Below are positions 19,821 through 27,874 of a stretch of 64,000 nt of DNA, one piece after another (within the stretch, counting starts at the first letter, position 1; each line of letters opens with the position of its first letter). The notes under the pieces are model-generated. The model saw nothing but the letters and a program-made list of their open reading frames with translations. It was not told the DNA's origin and made no database searches. The stretch is from Achromobacter pulmonis. GTDB taxonomy: Bacteria > Pseudomonadota > Gammaproteobacteria > Burkholderiales > Burkholderiaceae_B. The translations under genes were made by a program, and so were the position numbers. The stretch covers positions 753,526 through 817,525 of the forward strand of contig NZ_POQS01000002.1 in assembly GCF_002885955.2 (NCBI RefSeq). The letters run 5' to 3'.

Positions 19821-20819
19821 ATGAATCCTACCCGCCGCCGTTTCATCGGCATCGCCGCCGCCGCATCCGCGCTGGCGCTCGCCCCCCTGCCCGCGCGCCG
19901 CGCCGCGGCTTCCATCGCGCCCACCGTGTGGCGCGGCGTCGCCCTGGGCGCCGACGCCGAACTGCGCCTGTACCATCCCGAACCGCAGGCGGCGCAGCGC
20001 CTGATCGCGCAGGCGCTGCAGGAATTGCGTCGGCTCGAAGGCATCTTCAGCCTGTACCGCGAAGACAGCGCCCTGTCGCGCCTGAACCGCCAGGGTTATC
20101 TGGACGATCCGCCCGCCGACCTGCTGCAGCTGCTCAGCGTGAGCCTGCGCTACGGCAGGCTCACCGGCGGCGCCTTCGACCCCACGGTGCAGCCGCTGTG
20201 GCAGCTGTACGCCGGGCACTTCTCGCAGCCGGGCGCCGATCCCGCCGGGCCGTCCGCGCAGGCGGTGGCGCGGGCGCTGGCTCGCGTGTCGCGTGAAGAC
20301 GTGGCGCTGGACAGCGGCCGCATCGCGCTGGGCCTTCCGGGGATGGGGATCACGCTCAACGGGATCGCCCAGGGCTACATCACCGACCGCGTCACCGAGC
20401 TGCTGAAACTGGGCGGGCTGGAGCGGGCGCTGGTGGACATGGGAGAAATCCAGGGCATGGACAGCCGCGCCGCGGCCGCCGACTGGCGGGTCGGCCTGGC
20501 CGACCCGCAGGACCCCGCGCGCCTGCTGGCCACCGCCAGCCTGCGCAACCAGGCCCTGGCCACCTCCGGCGGCTACGGCACCGCGCTGGACGCCGAGGGC
20601 CGCTACACCCATCTCTTCGACCCGCGCACCGGCCGCGCGCGTCCGCTATACCGCAGCGTGTCCGTCATGGCGCCCAACGCCACCCTGGCCGACGCCCTGT
20701 CCACGGCTTTCTCGCACATGCCGCTGGACGCCGCGCGGCCCATCGTGCGCGAACACGGGCTGCGGGCATGGTTCGCGTTGCCGGATGGGGGGCTGAAGGT
20801 GTTGGAAGCGGGGGGCTGA
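19821..20819 (+). CDS. nosX: NosX, ApbE-type FAD:protein FMN transferase
   Basis: Attaches FMN covalently to a threonine of the NosR flavin domain, using FAD. The 332-residue protein begins with a twin-arginine-like signal (RRRFIGIAAAASALALAP) and carries ApbE motifs: YREDSALSRLN, GGAFDPTVQPLW, GITLNGIAQGYITDRV, ALVDMGEIQGM and the C-terminal HLFDPRTGRA. The substrate motif SGATVT is present in the NosR encoded upstream. The start at 19821 is 28 bp after nosL; a short in-frame extension upstream is possible. It is the last gene of the nos operon. Confidence 0.93.
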   Translation: MNPTRRRFIGIAAAASALALAPLPARRAAASIAPTVWRGVALGADAELRLYHPEPQAAQRLIAQALQELRRLEGIFSLYREDSALSRLNRQGYLDDPPADLLQLLSVSLRYGRLTGGAFDPTVQPLWQLYAGHFSQPGADPAGPSAQAVARALARVSREDVALDSGRIALGLPGMGITLNGIAQGYITDRVTELLKLGGLERALVDMGEIQGMDSRAAAADWRVGLADPQDPARLLATASLRNQALATSGGYGTALDAEGRYTHLFDPRTGRARPLYRSVSVMAPNATLADALSTAFSHMPLDAARPIVREHGLRAWFALPDGGLKVLEAGG

Positions 20820-20833
20820 AAGGGGTTGTTGAT

Positions 20834-20976
20834 GGCGGCTGGCGCCGCCCGATAGGTTTCGCGCGTTTGGCGGTGGGTTGCTTGTGTCGGATGGGGCGCG
20901 CTGCACCCATCCTACGTTCGAGGCACCCATCGCAGGATGGGTGCAGCGCGAGATTCATTGGGCGGCGCCAGCCGCC
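20834..20976. repeat. Nested palindromic intergenic repeat
   Basis: A perfect 17-bp outer inverted repeat (20834-20850 with 20960-20976) encloses a second inverted repeat whose arms carry CGCTGCACCCATCCT (about 20897-20914) and its complement (about 20933-20950). It lies between the converging ends of nosX and suhB and fills that gap. It has no T-run, so it is not a plain terminator. It looks like a dispersed palindromic element, and readthrough transcripts of both strands would fold strongly. Confidence 0.7.
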
Positions 20977-20982
20977 CGGCCA

Positions 20983-21768
20983 TCACGCCGCCGAAGGCGG
21001 GTTCAGCGAAGACAGCATCTGCGTGAAGATCTTGGGGCTGGCGGCCAGCACGTTGCCGCTGTCCATCCAGCCCTGCTCGCCGTCGAAGTCGGCGACCAGG
21101 CCGCCGGCTTCCAGCACCATCAGGCTACCCGCGGCCAAATCCCAGGGCTTGAGGCCCACGCCGCAGAAGCCGTCCAGGCGGCCGCAGGCCACGTAGGCCA
21201 GGTCCAGCACGGTCGAGCCCAGGCGGCGCACGCCCGTGCTGCCTTCGGCCATCTGGCGGAAACGCGCCGAGCCCTGTTCCGGGTCGCCCGAGTTGGGCCA
21301 GTGCGCGCCCAGCAGCGCGTCGTGGTAGCGGGTGCGGCCCGAGACGCGCACGCGGCGGTCGTTCAGGAACGTGCCGCTGCCGCGGCTGGCGGTGAACAGT
21401 TCATTGCGCGACGGATCGTAGATCACCGCCTGGGTGACCTGGCCGCGCTGCGTCAGCGCGATGGAGACCGCGTAGTTGGGCAGGCCGTGGATGAAGTTCG
21501 TGGTGCCGTCCAGGGGATCGATGATCCACTGGAATTCGGCCTGGTCCGGACCCTGCAGGCCGAATTCCTCGCCCAGGACGGCATGCTCCGGATAGGCCGC
21601 GCGCAGCGTCTCGACGATGGACTCCTCGGCGGCGCGATCGACTTCCGTGACATAATCCCGCGGCCCCTTGCGAGCCACGCTGAGTCGTTCCAAATCCATG
21701 CTGGCACGGTTGATAATGGTGCCGGCACGCCGGGCCGCCTTGATGGCGATGTTGAGCATCGGGTGCAT
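20983..21768 (-). CDS. suhB: Inositol-1-monophosphatase family protein
   Basis: Mg-dependent phosphatase; in enterobacteria SuhB also joins the rRNA antitermination complex. The 261-residue protein has the family motifs GEEFG, the metal site WIIDPLDGTTNFIHGLPNYA (about residues 82-101) and the C-terminal GLKPWDLAAGSL. The start MHPMLNIAIKAARRAG matches the usual family N-terminus; 42 more open codons upstream overlap the promoter region of trmJ and are rejected. It diverges from trmJ, as often seen in beta-proteobacteria. Confidence 0.95.
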   Translation of the reverse strand: MHPMLNIAIKAARRAGTIINRASMDLERLSVARKGPRDYVTEVDRAAEESIVETLRAAYPEHAVLGEEFGLQGPDQAEFQWIIDPLDGTTNFIHGLPNYAVSIALTQRGQVTQAVIYDPSRNELFTASRGSGTFLNDRRVRVSGRTRYHDALLGAHWPNSGDPEQGSARFRQMAEGSTGVRRLGSTVLDLAYVACGRLDGFCGVGLKPWDLAAGSLMVLEAGGLVADFDGEQGWMDSGNVLAASPKIFTQMLSSLNPPSAA

Positions 21769-21885
21769 AAAATTCCGTACGAATGCGATGAGTTGGCTTG
21801 ATGATAGGCCGCTTGCCGCCCCCTGCGGCCGGGGGAAATCGACCCAGAAAACCAGGAAGGCACTAAGCCAAACGTGCCATTTTAA

Positions 21886-22665
21886 ATGACTCAAGCATTT
21901 TCACGCGTTCGCTTCATCATGGTGAACCCCAGCCACCCCGGAAACGTCGGTTCGGCGGCCCGCGCCATCAAGACGATGGGCTTTTCCGAACTGGTGCTGG
22001 TGGCCCCCAAGTTTCCGGATGTAACCAGTCAGCCCGAGGCCGTGGCGCTGGCCAGCGGCGCGCTGGACGTGCTGGAAGGCGCCCAGGTCTACGATTCGCT
22101 CGAAGCGGCGCTGGCGCCGGTGACCCTGGCCTTCGCGCTGACCGCCCGGGTGCGCGACCTCGGCCCCCCGCCCTGCGACATCCGGCAGGCCGCCGAACTG
22201 GCGCGCGGCCACCTGGCGGACACGGCCGAGGGCGTGGCTGCGGTGGTGCTGGGCACCGAGCGCGCGGGCCTGACCAACGCCCAGATCGCGCTGTGCCATC
22301 GCATCTGCCACATCCCCGCCAACCCCGAATACAGCTCGCTGAACGTGGCCCAGGCCTTGCAGCTGGCCGCCTGGGAACTGCGCTACGCGCTGCTGGCGGC
22401 CGCCGGCGCCCCGCTGCTGCCGGCCTCGACCGCGCAAGAACCCGCGCGCGGCGCCGCGCCGGCCTCCGGCGAGGCGGTGCAGGCTTTCCTGGCGCACTGG
22501 GAAGAAGCGCTCGTGGGCGTCGGCTTCCTGGACCCCGCCCATCCCAAGAAGCTGATGCCGCGCATGCGCCATCTTTTCACCCGCCTGGAGTTGAGCCGCG
22601 ACGAGGTGGACATGATGCGCGGCGTCTGCACGGCCATGCTGAAGAAAAGCCGGAACGGGCAGTAG
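21886..22665 (+). CDS. trmJ: tRNA (cytidine/uridine-2'-O)-methyltransferase TrmJ
   Basis: Methylates the ribose at position 32 of tRNAs using S-adenosylmethionine. The 259-residue SPOUT-fold protein shows the three TrmH motifs: NPSHPGNVGSAARAIKTMG near residue 14, VVLGTERAGLTNAQI near residue 120, and EYSSLNVAQALQL near residue 148. The C-terminal helical extension after residue 190 (EAVQAFLAHWEEALVGVGFL) is the TrmJ-specific dimer part. Confidence 0.94.
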   Translation: MTQAFSRVRFIMVNPSHPGNVGSAARAIKTMGFSELVLVAPKFPDVTSQPEAVALASGALDVLEGAQVYDSLEAALAPVTLAFALTARVRDLGPPPCDIRQAAELARGHLADTAEGVAAVVLGTERAGLTNAQIALCHRICHIPANPEYSSLNVAQALQLAAWELRYALLAAAGAPLLPASTAQEPARGAAPASGEAVQAFLAHWEEALVGVGFLDPAHPKKLMPRMRHLFTRLELSRDEVDMMRGVCTAMLKKSRNGQ

Positions 22666-22672
22666 GCCGCGC

Positions 22673-22703
22673 AAAAAAATAGGGATGGGCCATGGCCCAT
22701 CCC
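22673..22703 (-). terminator. Intrinsic terminator of the Bug receptor gene
   Basis: Perfect palindrome GGGATGGGCCATGGCCCATC followed on the minus strand by TATTTTTTT. It lies 44 bp beyond the receptor stop codon and could also limit trmJ transcripts. Confidence 0.85.
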
Positions 22704-22746
22704 CACGCATCGGTCGCCGGGCGGCGCGCCGCCCGCGACACGAAGA

Positions 22747-23736
22747 TCAATCCACTTTGGCGCCCGAGGCCTTGACCACCGGGGCCCAGCCTTCCACTTC
22801 GGACTTGATGAACTGGCCGAATTCGGCCGGCGTGGTCTTCACGCCCACCGCGCCCAGGCTCTCGAAGCTCTTCTGCACTTCCGGCTTGTCCAGCGCCTTG
22901 ACCATGGCGGCGTTCAGCGTGTTGACGACTTCCGGCGGCGTGCCGGCCGGGGCGATCAGGCCGAACCACGACGACACGTCGAAATCCTTGTAGCCCGATT
23001 CCTGCATCGTCGGCAGGTCCGGCGCGCTCTTGGAGCGTTCCTTGGTCGTCACGGCCAGGGCGCGCAGCTTGCCCGACTGCACGTGCGGCCACGACGAGGG
23101 CATGTTGTCGAACATGAACTGCACCTGGCCGCCGACCAGGTCGGTCACGGCCGGGGCGCTGCCCTTGTACGGCACGTGCAGCACGTCGATGCCGGTCTTC
23201 ATCTTGAACAGCTCGCCCGCCATGTGGATGGAGGTGCCGCTGCCCGAGGACGCGAACGCCAGCTTGCCCGGGTTCTTCTTGGCGTAGTCGACCAGTTCCT
23301 GCACCGACTTCACCGGCACCTGGGGATTGACCACCAGGATGTTCGGCACCTTGGCGCCCAGCGCCACCGGCGTGAAGTCCTTGGTCAGGTCGAAATTGAC
23401 GTTCTTGTACAGGGTCTGGTTGATGGCGCTGGTCACGGCCACGAACAGCAGCGTGTAGCCGTCGGGCGTGGCGCGCTTGACCTGGTCGGTGGCGATGTTG
23501 CTGCCGGCGCCCGGCTTGTTCTCGACCACGAACGACTGGCCGAGGCTTTCGGTCAGTTCCTTGGCCATGATGCGGGCGATCACGTCGGTGGTGCCGCCGG
23601 CGGAAAAGCCCACCACGATGCGTACGGGCTTGTCGGGATAGGCGGCGTGGGCGGACCCCATGGCGAATGCGCTCGCGGCGGTGGCCAGAACGGTGGCGGC
23701 AAGACGCCGCAGGGCAGGCTTTTGACCCTTAGTCAT
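22747..23736 (-). CDS. Bug-family tripartite tricarboxylate transporter receptor
   Basis: Periplasmic binding protein for an unknown small organic acid. The 329-residue precursor has a signal peptide (VLATAASAFAMGSAHAAYPDKP) and the Bug signatures PVRIVVGFSAGGTTDVIAR, VENKPGAGSNIATDQV and HVPYKGSAPAVTDLVGGQV. The start MTKGQKPAL has GGAG 6 bp upstream; a longer open frame upstream crosses the operator region and is rejected. No matching membrane subunits are nearby, which is usual for this family. It diverges from an IclR regulator that probably controls it through the operators at 23757-23844. Confidence 0.93.
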   Translation of the reverse strand: MTKGQKPALRRLAATVLATAASAFAMGSAHAAYPDKPVRIVVGFSAGGTTDVIARIMAKELTESLGQSFVVENKPGAGSNIATDQVKRATPDGYTLLFVAVTSAINQTLYKNVNFDLTKDFTPVALGAKVPNILVVNPQVPVKSVQELVDYAKKNPGKLAFASSGSGTSIHMAGELFKMKTGIDVLHVPYKGSAPAVTDLVGGQVQFMFDNMPSSWPHVQSGKLRALAVTTKERSKSAPDLPTMQESGYKDFDVSSWFGLIAPAGTPPEVVNTLNAAMVKALDKPEVQKSFESLGAVGVKTTPAEFGQFIKSEVEGWAPVVKASGAKVD

Positions 23737-23756
23737 AGTGTCTCCGTGCAGGTACT

Positions 23757-23844
23757 GTCCATAAAATGGACGATTTGAATTGTTGGATGAGGCATTCTCA
23801 GCTATACACGGCCGCTGCATCAAGGTAGAGTCCACGGTACGGAC
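23757..23844. promoter_or_regulatory. Pair of palindromic operators between Bug receptor and iclR-type gene
   Basis: GTCCATAAAATGGAC (23757-23771) is a perfect palindrome. GTCCACGGTACGGAC (23830-23844) shares the pattern GTCCAY-N3-AYGGAC. The centres are 73 bp apart, about seven helical turns, so both face the same side of the DNA. They sit in the divergent gap and are the likely binding sites of the adjacent IclR-family protein. Confidence 0.65.
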
Positions 23845-23896
23845 AATGGTTTTCCCTTGACCGTTCCGGAATAACCCTTAGTTTTCAGAGAATTCC

Positions 23897-24658
23897 ATGC
23901 AAGACAGCGACGCCGCGGCCGCAGGCCCGCGCACTTTGCGGCGCGGGCTGGCCGTACTGGCCGCCCTGCGAGATCAAGGCCCGGACGGCCTGAGCGTGAC
24001 CGACATCGCGCGCCTGACCGGCATCCAGCGCCCCACTATTTATCGCCTGCTGGCCGCCCTGCTCGACGCCGGGCTGGTGCTGCCCGTGGCCGGCACCAAG
24101 AAATACCGCGCCCAGCTGGCGGTGGACCCGGACACGCGCTCGCGCGATCCGCGGGTGCGCCAGCTGCTGCCCGTGCTGCGCCGGCTGGCCGACCGCACCG
24201 GCGACGCGGTGTTCCTGGTGGTGCGTGACGAGGACGATTCCATCAGCCTGCACCGCGAGATCGGCAGCTATCCGGTGCAGATCCTGGCCACCTACGCCGG
24301 CAAGCGCCAGCCGCTGGGCGTGGGCTCGGGCGGCATGGCCCTGCTGGCCGCGCTGCCCGACGATACGGCGCGCGGCATCGTCGAGCGCAATTCCGGGCGC
24401 CTGGACGAATACGGCGGCATGACGCCGCAGGAAATGTTCCGCCTGATCGAAAACACCCGCGCCCGCGGCTATTCCGTGGTCGGCAACCACGCGGTGCGCG
24501 GCGCGCTGGGCGTGGGTTGCGCCCTGCTCGACGCCCAGGGCGCACCGCTGCTGGCGGTCAGCGTCACGGCCATCATCGACCGCATGCCCGCCCAGCGCCA
24601 GCGCGAGATCGCCGGCTGGATCAAGGCGGAACTGGCGCGACTCGCCGTGCAGGCCTGA
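23897..24658 (+). CDS. IclR-family transcriptional regulator
   Basis: The 253-residue protein has an N-terminal winged helix-turn-helix (LSVTDIARLTGIQRPTIYRLLAALLDAGLV, about residues 32-62) and the C-terminal IclR effector domain (about 85-250, including GVGSGGMALLAALPD). It diverges from a Bug solute receptor, so the likely role is to switch on uptake, and perhaps catabolism, of one organic acid in response to that acid. The effector cannot be deduced. Confidence 0.92.
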   Translation: MQDSDAAAAGPRTLRRGLAVLAALRDQGPDGLSVTDIARLTGIQRPTIYRLLAALLDAGLVLPVAGTKKYRAQLAVDPDTRSRDPRVRQLLPVLRRLADRTGDAVFLVVRDEDDSISLHREIGSYPVQILATYAGKRQPLGVGSGGMALLAALPDDTARGIVERNSGRLDEYGGMTPQEMFRLIENTRARGYSVVGNHAVRGALGVGCALLDAQGAPLLAVSVTAIIDRMPAQRQREIAGWIKAELARLAVQA

Positions 24659-24665
24659 ACGGCCG

Positions 24666-24691
24666 AAAAAAAACGGGCGCCGGGCGCCCGT
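24666..24691 (-). terminator. Intrinsic terminator after mscS-like gene
   Basis: Stem ACGGGCGC/GCGCCCGT followed on the minus strand by eight Ts. It also lies just beyond the end of the converging iclR-type gene. Confidence 0.88.
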
Positions 24692-24716
24692 TCGTACTGC
24701 CGCGTCGCGTCCGCGT

Positions 24717-25550
24717 TCAGGCGGGCGCGCCGGTCTTGGGGTTCTGGATCTCGCGCAGCGGGATCGGCGGCTGGAAGCCGGCCCGCTCCAGTTCGGTGCG
24801 GATCTGCTGGTAAAGGCCCCAGCGCAGGTCCCAGTACTTGGCGGCATCGGCCCACACGCGCACGTTGACGATGACGCCGTTCTCCTTGTAGTCGAACACC
24901 TTGACCTGCGGTTCCGGGTCTTTCAGCGCATCTTCGCGCGCGTCGACCAGCGCCTGCAGCTTGGACAGCACCTGCTCCAGGTCGTCGCCGTAGCGCACCG
25001 GCACCGGGATATCCAGGCGGCGCGTCTTGTTGCGGCTGTAGTTGGTGATGGTCGCGTTCCAGACGGTGCTGTTGGGCAGGGTCAGGTGGATGCCGTCGAC
25101 CTGGACCAGCCGCGTCAGGAACAGGCCCACCTCTTCGACCGTGCCGTCGGCGCCCGAGCTCAGCGCCACGTATTCGCCGGCGCGGATGGGACGCAGGATG
25201 AGCAGCATGATGCCGGCCGCGATGTTCTGCAGCGTGCCCTGCAAGGCCAGGCCCACGGCCAGGCCGGCGGCGCCCAGCACCGCGATCAGGCTGGCCGTCT
25301 GCACGCCGAAGCGCGCCAGCACCGCGATCACGGTGAAGATGCGCACCGTCCAGACCACCGTGCTGTAGAACATCGGCACGATCGTGGGATCGATCTTGCT
25401 GGAGCGGGCCGCGGCCCTGCGCACCCAGCCGCCCAGCAGCGACGACACCCACCAGCCGATGACGAGGATCAGCAGCGCCACGAGCAGATTGCCGCCCAGC
25501 TCCATGAGCTTGGGAGCCCAGGCATTAAATTCTTTCAAGGCTTCTTCCAT
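24717..25550 (-). CDS. mscS: Small-conductance mechanosensitive channel
   Basis: Opens under membrane tension to release solutes during hypo-osmotic shock. The 277-residue protein matches the MscS plan: three membrane segments (ending with the pore helix AVLGAAGLAVGLALQGTLQNIAAGIMLL, rich in Gly/Ala), then a beta domain (IRAGEYVALSSGADGTVEEVGLF and PNSTVWNATITNYSRN) and a C-terminal alpha/beta domain. It stands alone and ends in its own terminator. Confidence 0.94.
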   Translation of the reverse strand: MEEALKEFNAWAPKLMELGGNLLVALLILVIGWWVSSLLGGWVRRAAARSSKIDPTIVPMFYSTVVWTVRIFTVIAVLARFGVQTASLIAVLGAAGLAVGLALQGTLQNIAAGIMLLILRPIRAGEYVALSSGADGTVEEVGLFLTRLVQVDGIHLTLPNSTVWNATITNYSRNKTRRLDIPVPVRYGDDLEQVLSKLQALVDAREDALKDPEPQVKVFDYKENGVIVNVRVWADAAKYWDLRWGLYQQIRTELERAGFQPPIPLREIQNPKTGAPA

Positions 25551-25674
25551 GGAATCTCCTGTAATTGCCGGTTGCCGGAAAAAACGACCAGGGACTTTAT
25601 CAGATGCGGCTTGCGCCTGGCGCCGCGGCGCGGTCCCGTCGTGTCAAGGTTTGTAAGGATACGGCCGATACGGC

Positions 25675-26805
25675 TCAGGCGCCGGCCGCGACCTTGCGGA
25701 AATGATTGTCCCAGGCGAGTTCGCGCGCAGGCGGCAGGACGCGGTCCTGTTCCTGGCCGGCGGCGTCGACGCGCAGCATCGCGCCCGTGCCGCTGCTGAC
25801 CAGAAAGCCCCCGGGCGCGGCGGGCGCCACGCCGCAGCCGTCGGCCAGCGCGGTCGTGCCCAGGCAGCGGCCGCTGGCCGCCTCCCAGTAGATCACCTGC
25901 CCGCCCACCGGGCTGGACGTGGCGACGACGGCGCCGGCCGCGTCGACCGAGACCGAGCCGACATAGTTGCGCATCTGGCGCAGCACCGGTTCGGGGCCTG
26001 CGAACAATTCCAGCCGGCCGCCGCGCCGGTGGCGGCCCACCAGCGCCGGCCGGTCGGCCGCCGGCCCCATGTACTGGCAGCCGAACCAGACGCTGCCGTC
26101 GGCGGCCAGCGCAAGATGGCGGATCGACAGGCGATGCAGTTCGGGCGCGAGCTCGTGGCGCTCCAGCAGCTCGCCGCTGGCCGCGTCGATATAGGCCAGC
26201 GACGGCCGCATCGTGTCCAGGTTGAGTTCCAGCTTGCCGTAGTCGGGATGCGTCAGGATGCCGCCGTTGGCCACGCACAGCGTCTTGCCGTCGGGCATCA
26301 GCACCACTTCGTGCGGGCCGATGCCGCCGGTGTCGAACTCGCCGACGCGGCGGTACGCGCCGCCGGCGCTGGCGTCGTACAGACCGAGCACGCCGCGCCC
26401 GGCCTCGAAATCGTTTTCGGTGGCGGCCAGCAGCCGGCCGCCGTCCAGGTAGGCCCCGTGGCCGAAGAAATGCCGCTCGTCGTGCATGGGCAGCGCCTGC
26501 GGGCCGCCCGCGCCGCGCAGCGAGAACGCCAGCGCGAAAAAGCCGGGCTGGCGCCCGAACACGACCGCGCGCCCGCCGGCCGGATCGATGGCGAAGCTGT
26601 GCCCGCGCGCCGGCATCGGCACCACCAGCCGGTCGCGTCCGGTCTCATCCAGCAGCACCGCTTCGTCGCGGCCCCCGCGCTTGCGCGCGCTGAGATACAG
26701 GACCGCGCCGTCCGCGGGCGCGGCGGCCAGCGCCGCGCCGGGCGCCAGGCCCAGCGCGGCCGCCAGCGAAAGGAAGCGGCGCCGGTCAATCGCCATCGAG
26801 CGCAT
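25675..26805 (-). CDS. DUF1513 periplasmic protein
   Basis: Function not established. The 376-residue protein starts with a twin-arginine-type signal (IDRRRFLSLAAALGLAPGAALA) and continues as a repeated beta-strand pattern (HSFAIDPAGGRAVVFGR, GPHEVVLMPDGKTLCVANGG) that suggests a beta-propeller. It is the last gene of an imelysin operon, overlapping the imelysin gene before it by 20 bp. The same gene set is known in Pseudomonas, where it responds to iron starvation, so an iron role is inferred. M4 could be an alternative start, giving a shorter signal peptide. Confidence 0.85.
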   Translation of the reverse strand: MRSMAIDRRRFLSLAAALGLAPGAALAAAPADGAVLYLSARKRGGRDEAVLLDETGRDRLVVPMPARGHSFAIDPAGGRAVVFGRQPGFFALAFSLRGAGGPQALPMHDERHFFGHGAYLDGGRLLAATENDFEAGRGVLGLYDASAGGAYRRVGEFDTGGIGPHEVVLMPDGKTLCVANGGILTHPDYGKLELNLDTMRPSLAYIDAASGELLERHELAPELHRLSIRHLALAADGSVWFGCQYMGPAADRPALVGRHRRGGRLELFAGPEPVLRQMRNYVGSVSVDAAGAVVATSSPVGGQVIYWEAASGRCLGTTALADGCGVAPAAPGGFLVSSGTGAMLRVDAAGQEQDRVLPPARELAWDNHFRKVAAGA

Positions 26806-27874
26806 TGAATCCGATCATGACGCCCAGGGCGGGCGCCAGGTCCTGGTCGACGATGGCCTTGGCGTTCTGCAGCGTCAGCGACGCCAGCGTCAGCAGCCGT
26901 CGCCCTTCTTCGCCGGCCAGCGCCTGCTCCAGCGGGACCGGCACGGCGCGCAGGGTGCGCGCGGCGCTGGCCAGCTCGCCGGTCACCGACGCGGCCATCC
27001 ACTCGTCGCCCGCCGGCAGCGGATAGGCGCCGGCCCGGTAGAACGCATCGAGCGCCTCGGCGTTGGCGGCCACCAGTTTCATCGACAGCTTGCTGCGCCA
27101 GAACGCCGCGCGCTTGGGACGCGCCTGGCCGGCGCTCTCGCCCAGCACGGGCACGATCTTCACGTCGCGCGCGAACTGCAGGCCGGTCGACAAGGCCTTC
27201 ATGGCCTCGGCCGCCACTTCCTGCGAATCGCGGTAGAGGTCGTTGCCGGGCTGCGGGCGCGCGAACTGGCGTCCGAAGCCGCCGTCGGCGCTCCAGGCCT
27301 GGGCCACGTCGCGCGAGATCGTGGCGACGTTGGCGGCCACGGCCCGCGCATAGCCGCAGGCGTAGGCAAAGCCCGGCGTGCCGTGCTTGTCCAACAGGGC
27401 CGGCTCGCCGTAGAGCACGTATTCCAGCGCCGGCAGGCCCTGCACCGCCACGCTGCGCCCGGCCAGCGCGCCGGGCGCAAGCAGCGCCTGGTCTTCGGCC
27501 GCGAGCAGCGCCTGCACCTGCCTGGGCATCACGCCGCGGGTGTCGGGCCAGAACGCCAGGCGCTCATAGCGGTTGGCCTGCACCAGCGGCCCGAAGCGCA
27601 GGATCTCCACACCGGACCAGGCCAGCGCCAGCCGCTCGAAGTTCTCTTCGATCCGGGCCGCGCCGGCCGCGCCGGGCTGGGCGCACCACTTGCCCAGTTC
27701 GCCCTCCAGGGCCGAGGCGGCGTCCGCCATCGTGGCCACGGCCGGACGGGCGTAGTCGCGCGCCAGCCGTTCGCCCAGGTCGGCCGGCAGCCCGTTGGCC
27801 GCGGCCCACGGCGCGGCCGCCGCCAAGGCCGCCGCGGCGGCCAGTTTCAGTACGTGCTTGGCGTATCCCGCCAT
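26786..27874 (-). CDS. Imelysin-family periplasmic protein (second copy)
   Basis: The 362-residue precursor has a signal peptide (AAAAALAAAAPWAAANG) and an imelysin-like helical fold. GLPALEYVLYGE, at the place of the family GxHxxE motif, has Pro-Ala in place of the histidine context, so the classical metal-binding histidine seems absent here; the other imelysin (29388-30686) keeps it. The start ATG overlaps the stop of the preceding di-heme gene (TAATG). The end overlaps the DUF1513 gene. It is probably a partner or substrate-binding paralogue in iron handling. Confidence 0.85.
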   Translation of the reverse strand: MAGYAKHVLKLAAAAALAAAAPWAAANGLPADLGERLARDYARPAVATMADAASALEGELGKWCAQPGAAGAARIEENFERLALAWSGVEILRFGPLVQANRYERLAFWPDTRGVMPRQVQALLAAEDQALLAPGALAGRSVAVQGLPALEYVLYGEPALLDKHGTPGFAYACGYARAVAANVATISRDVAQAWSADGGFGRQFARPQPGNDLYRDSQEVAAEAMKALSTGLQFARDVKIVPVLGESAGQARPKRAAFWRSKLSMKLVAANAEALDAFYRAGAYPLPAGDEWMAASVTGELASAARTLRAVPVPLEQALAGEEGRRLLTLASLTLQNAKAIVDQDLAPALGVMIGFNALDGD

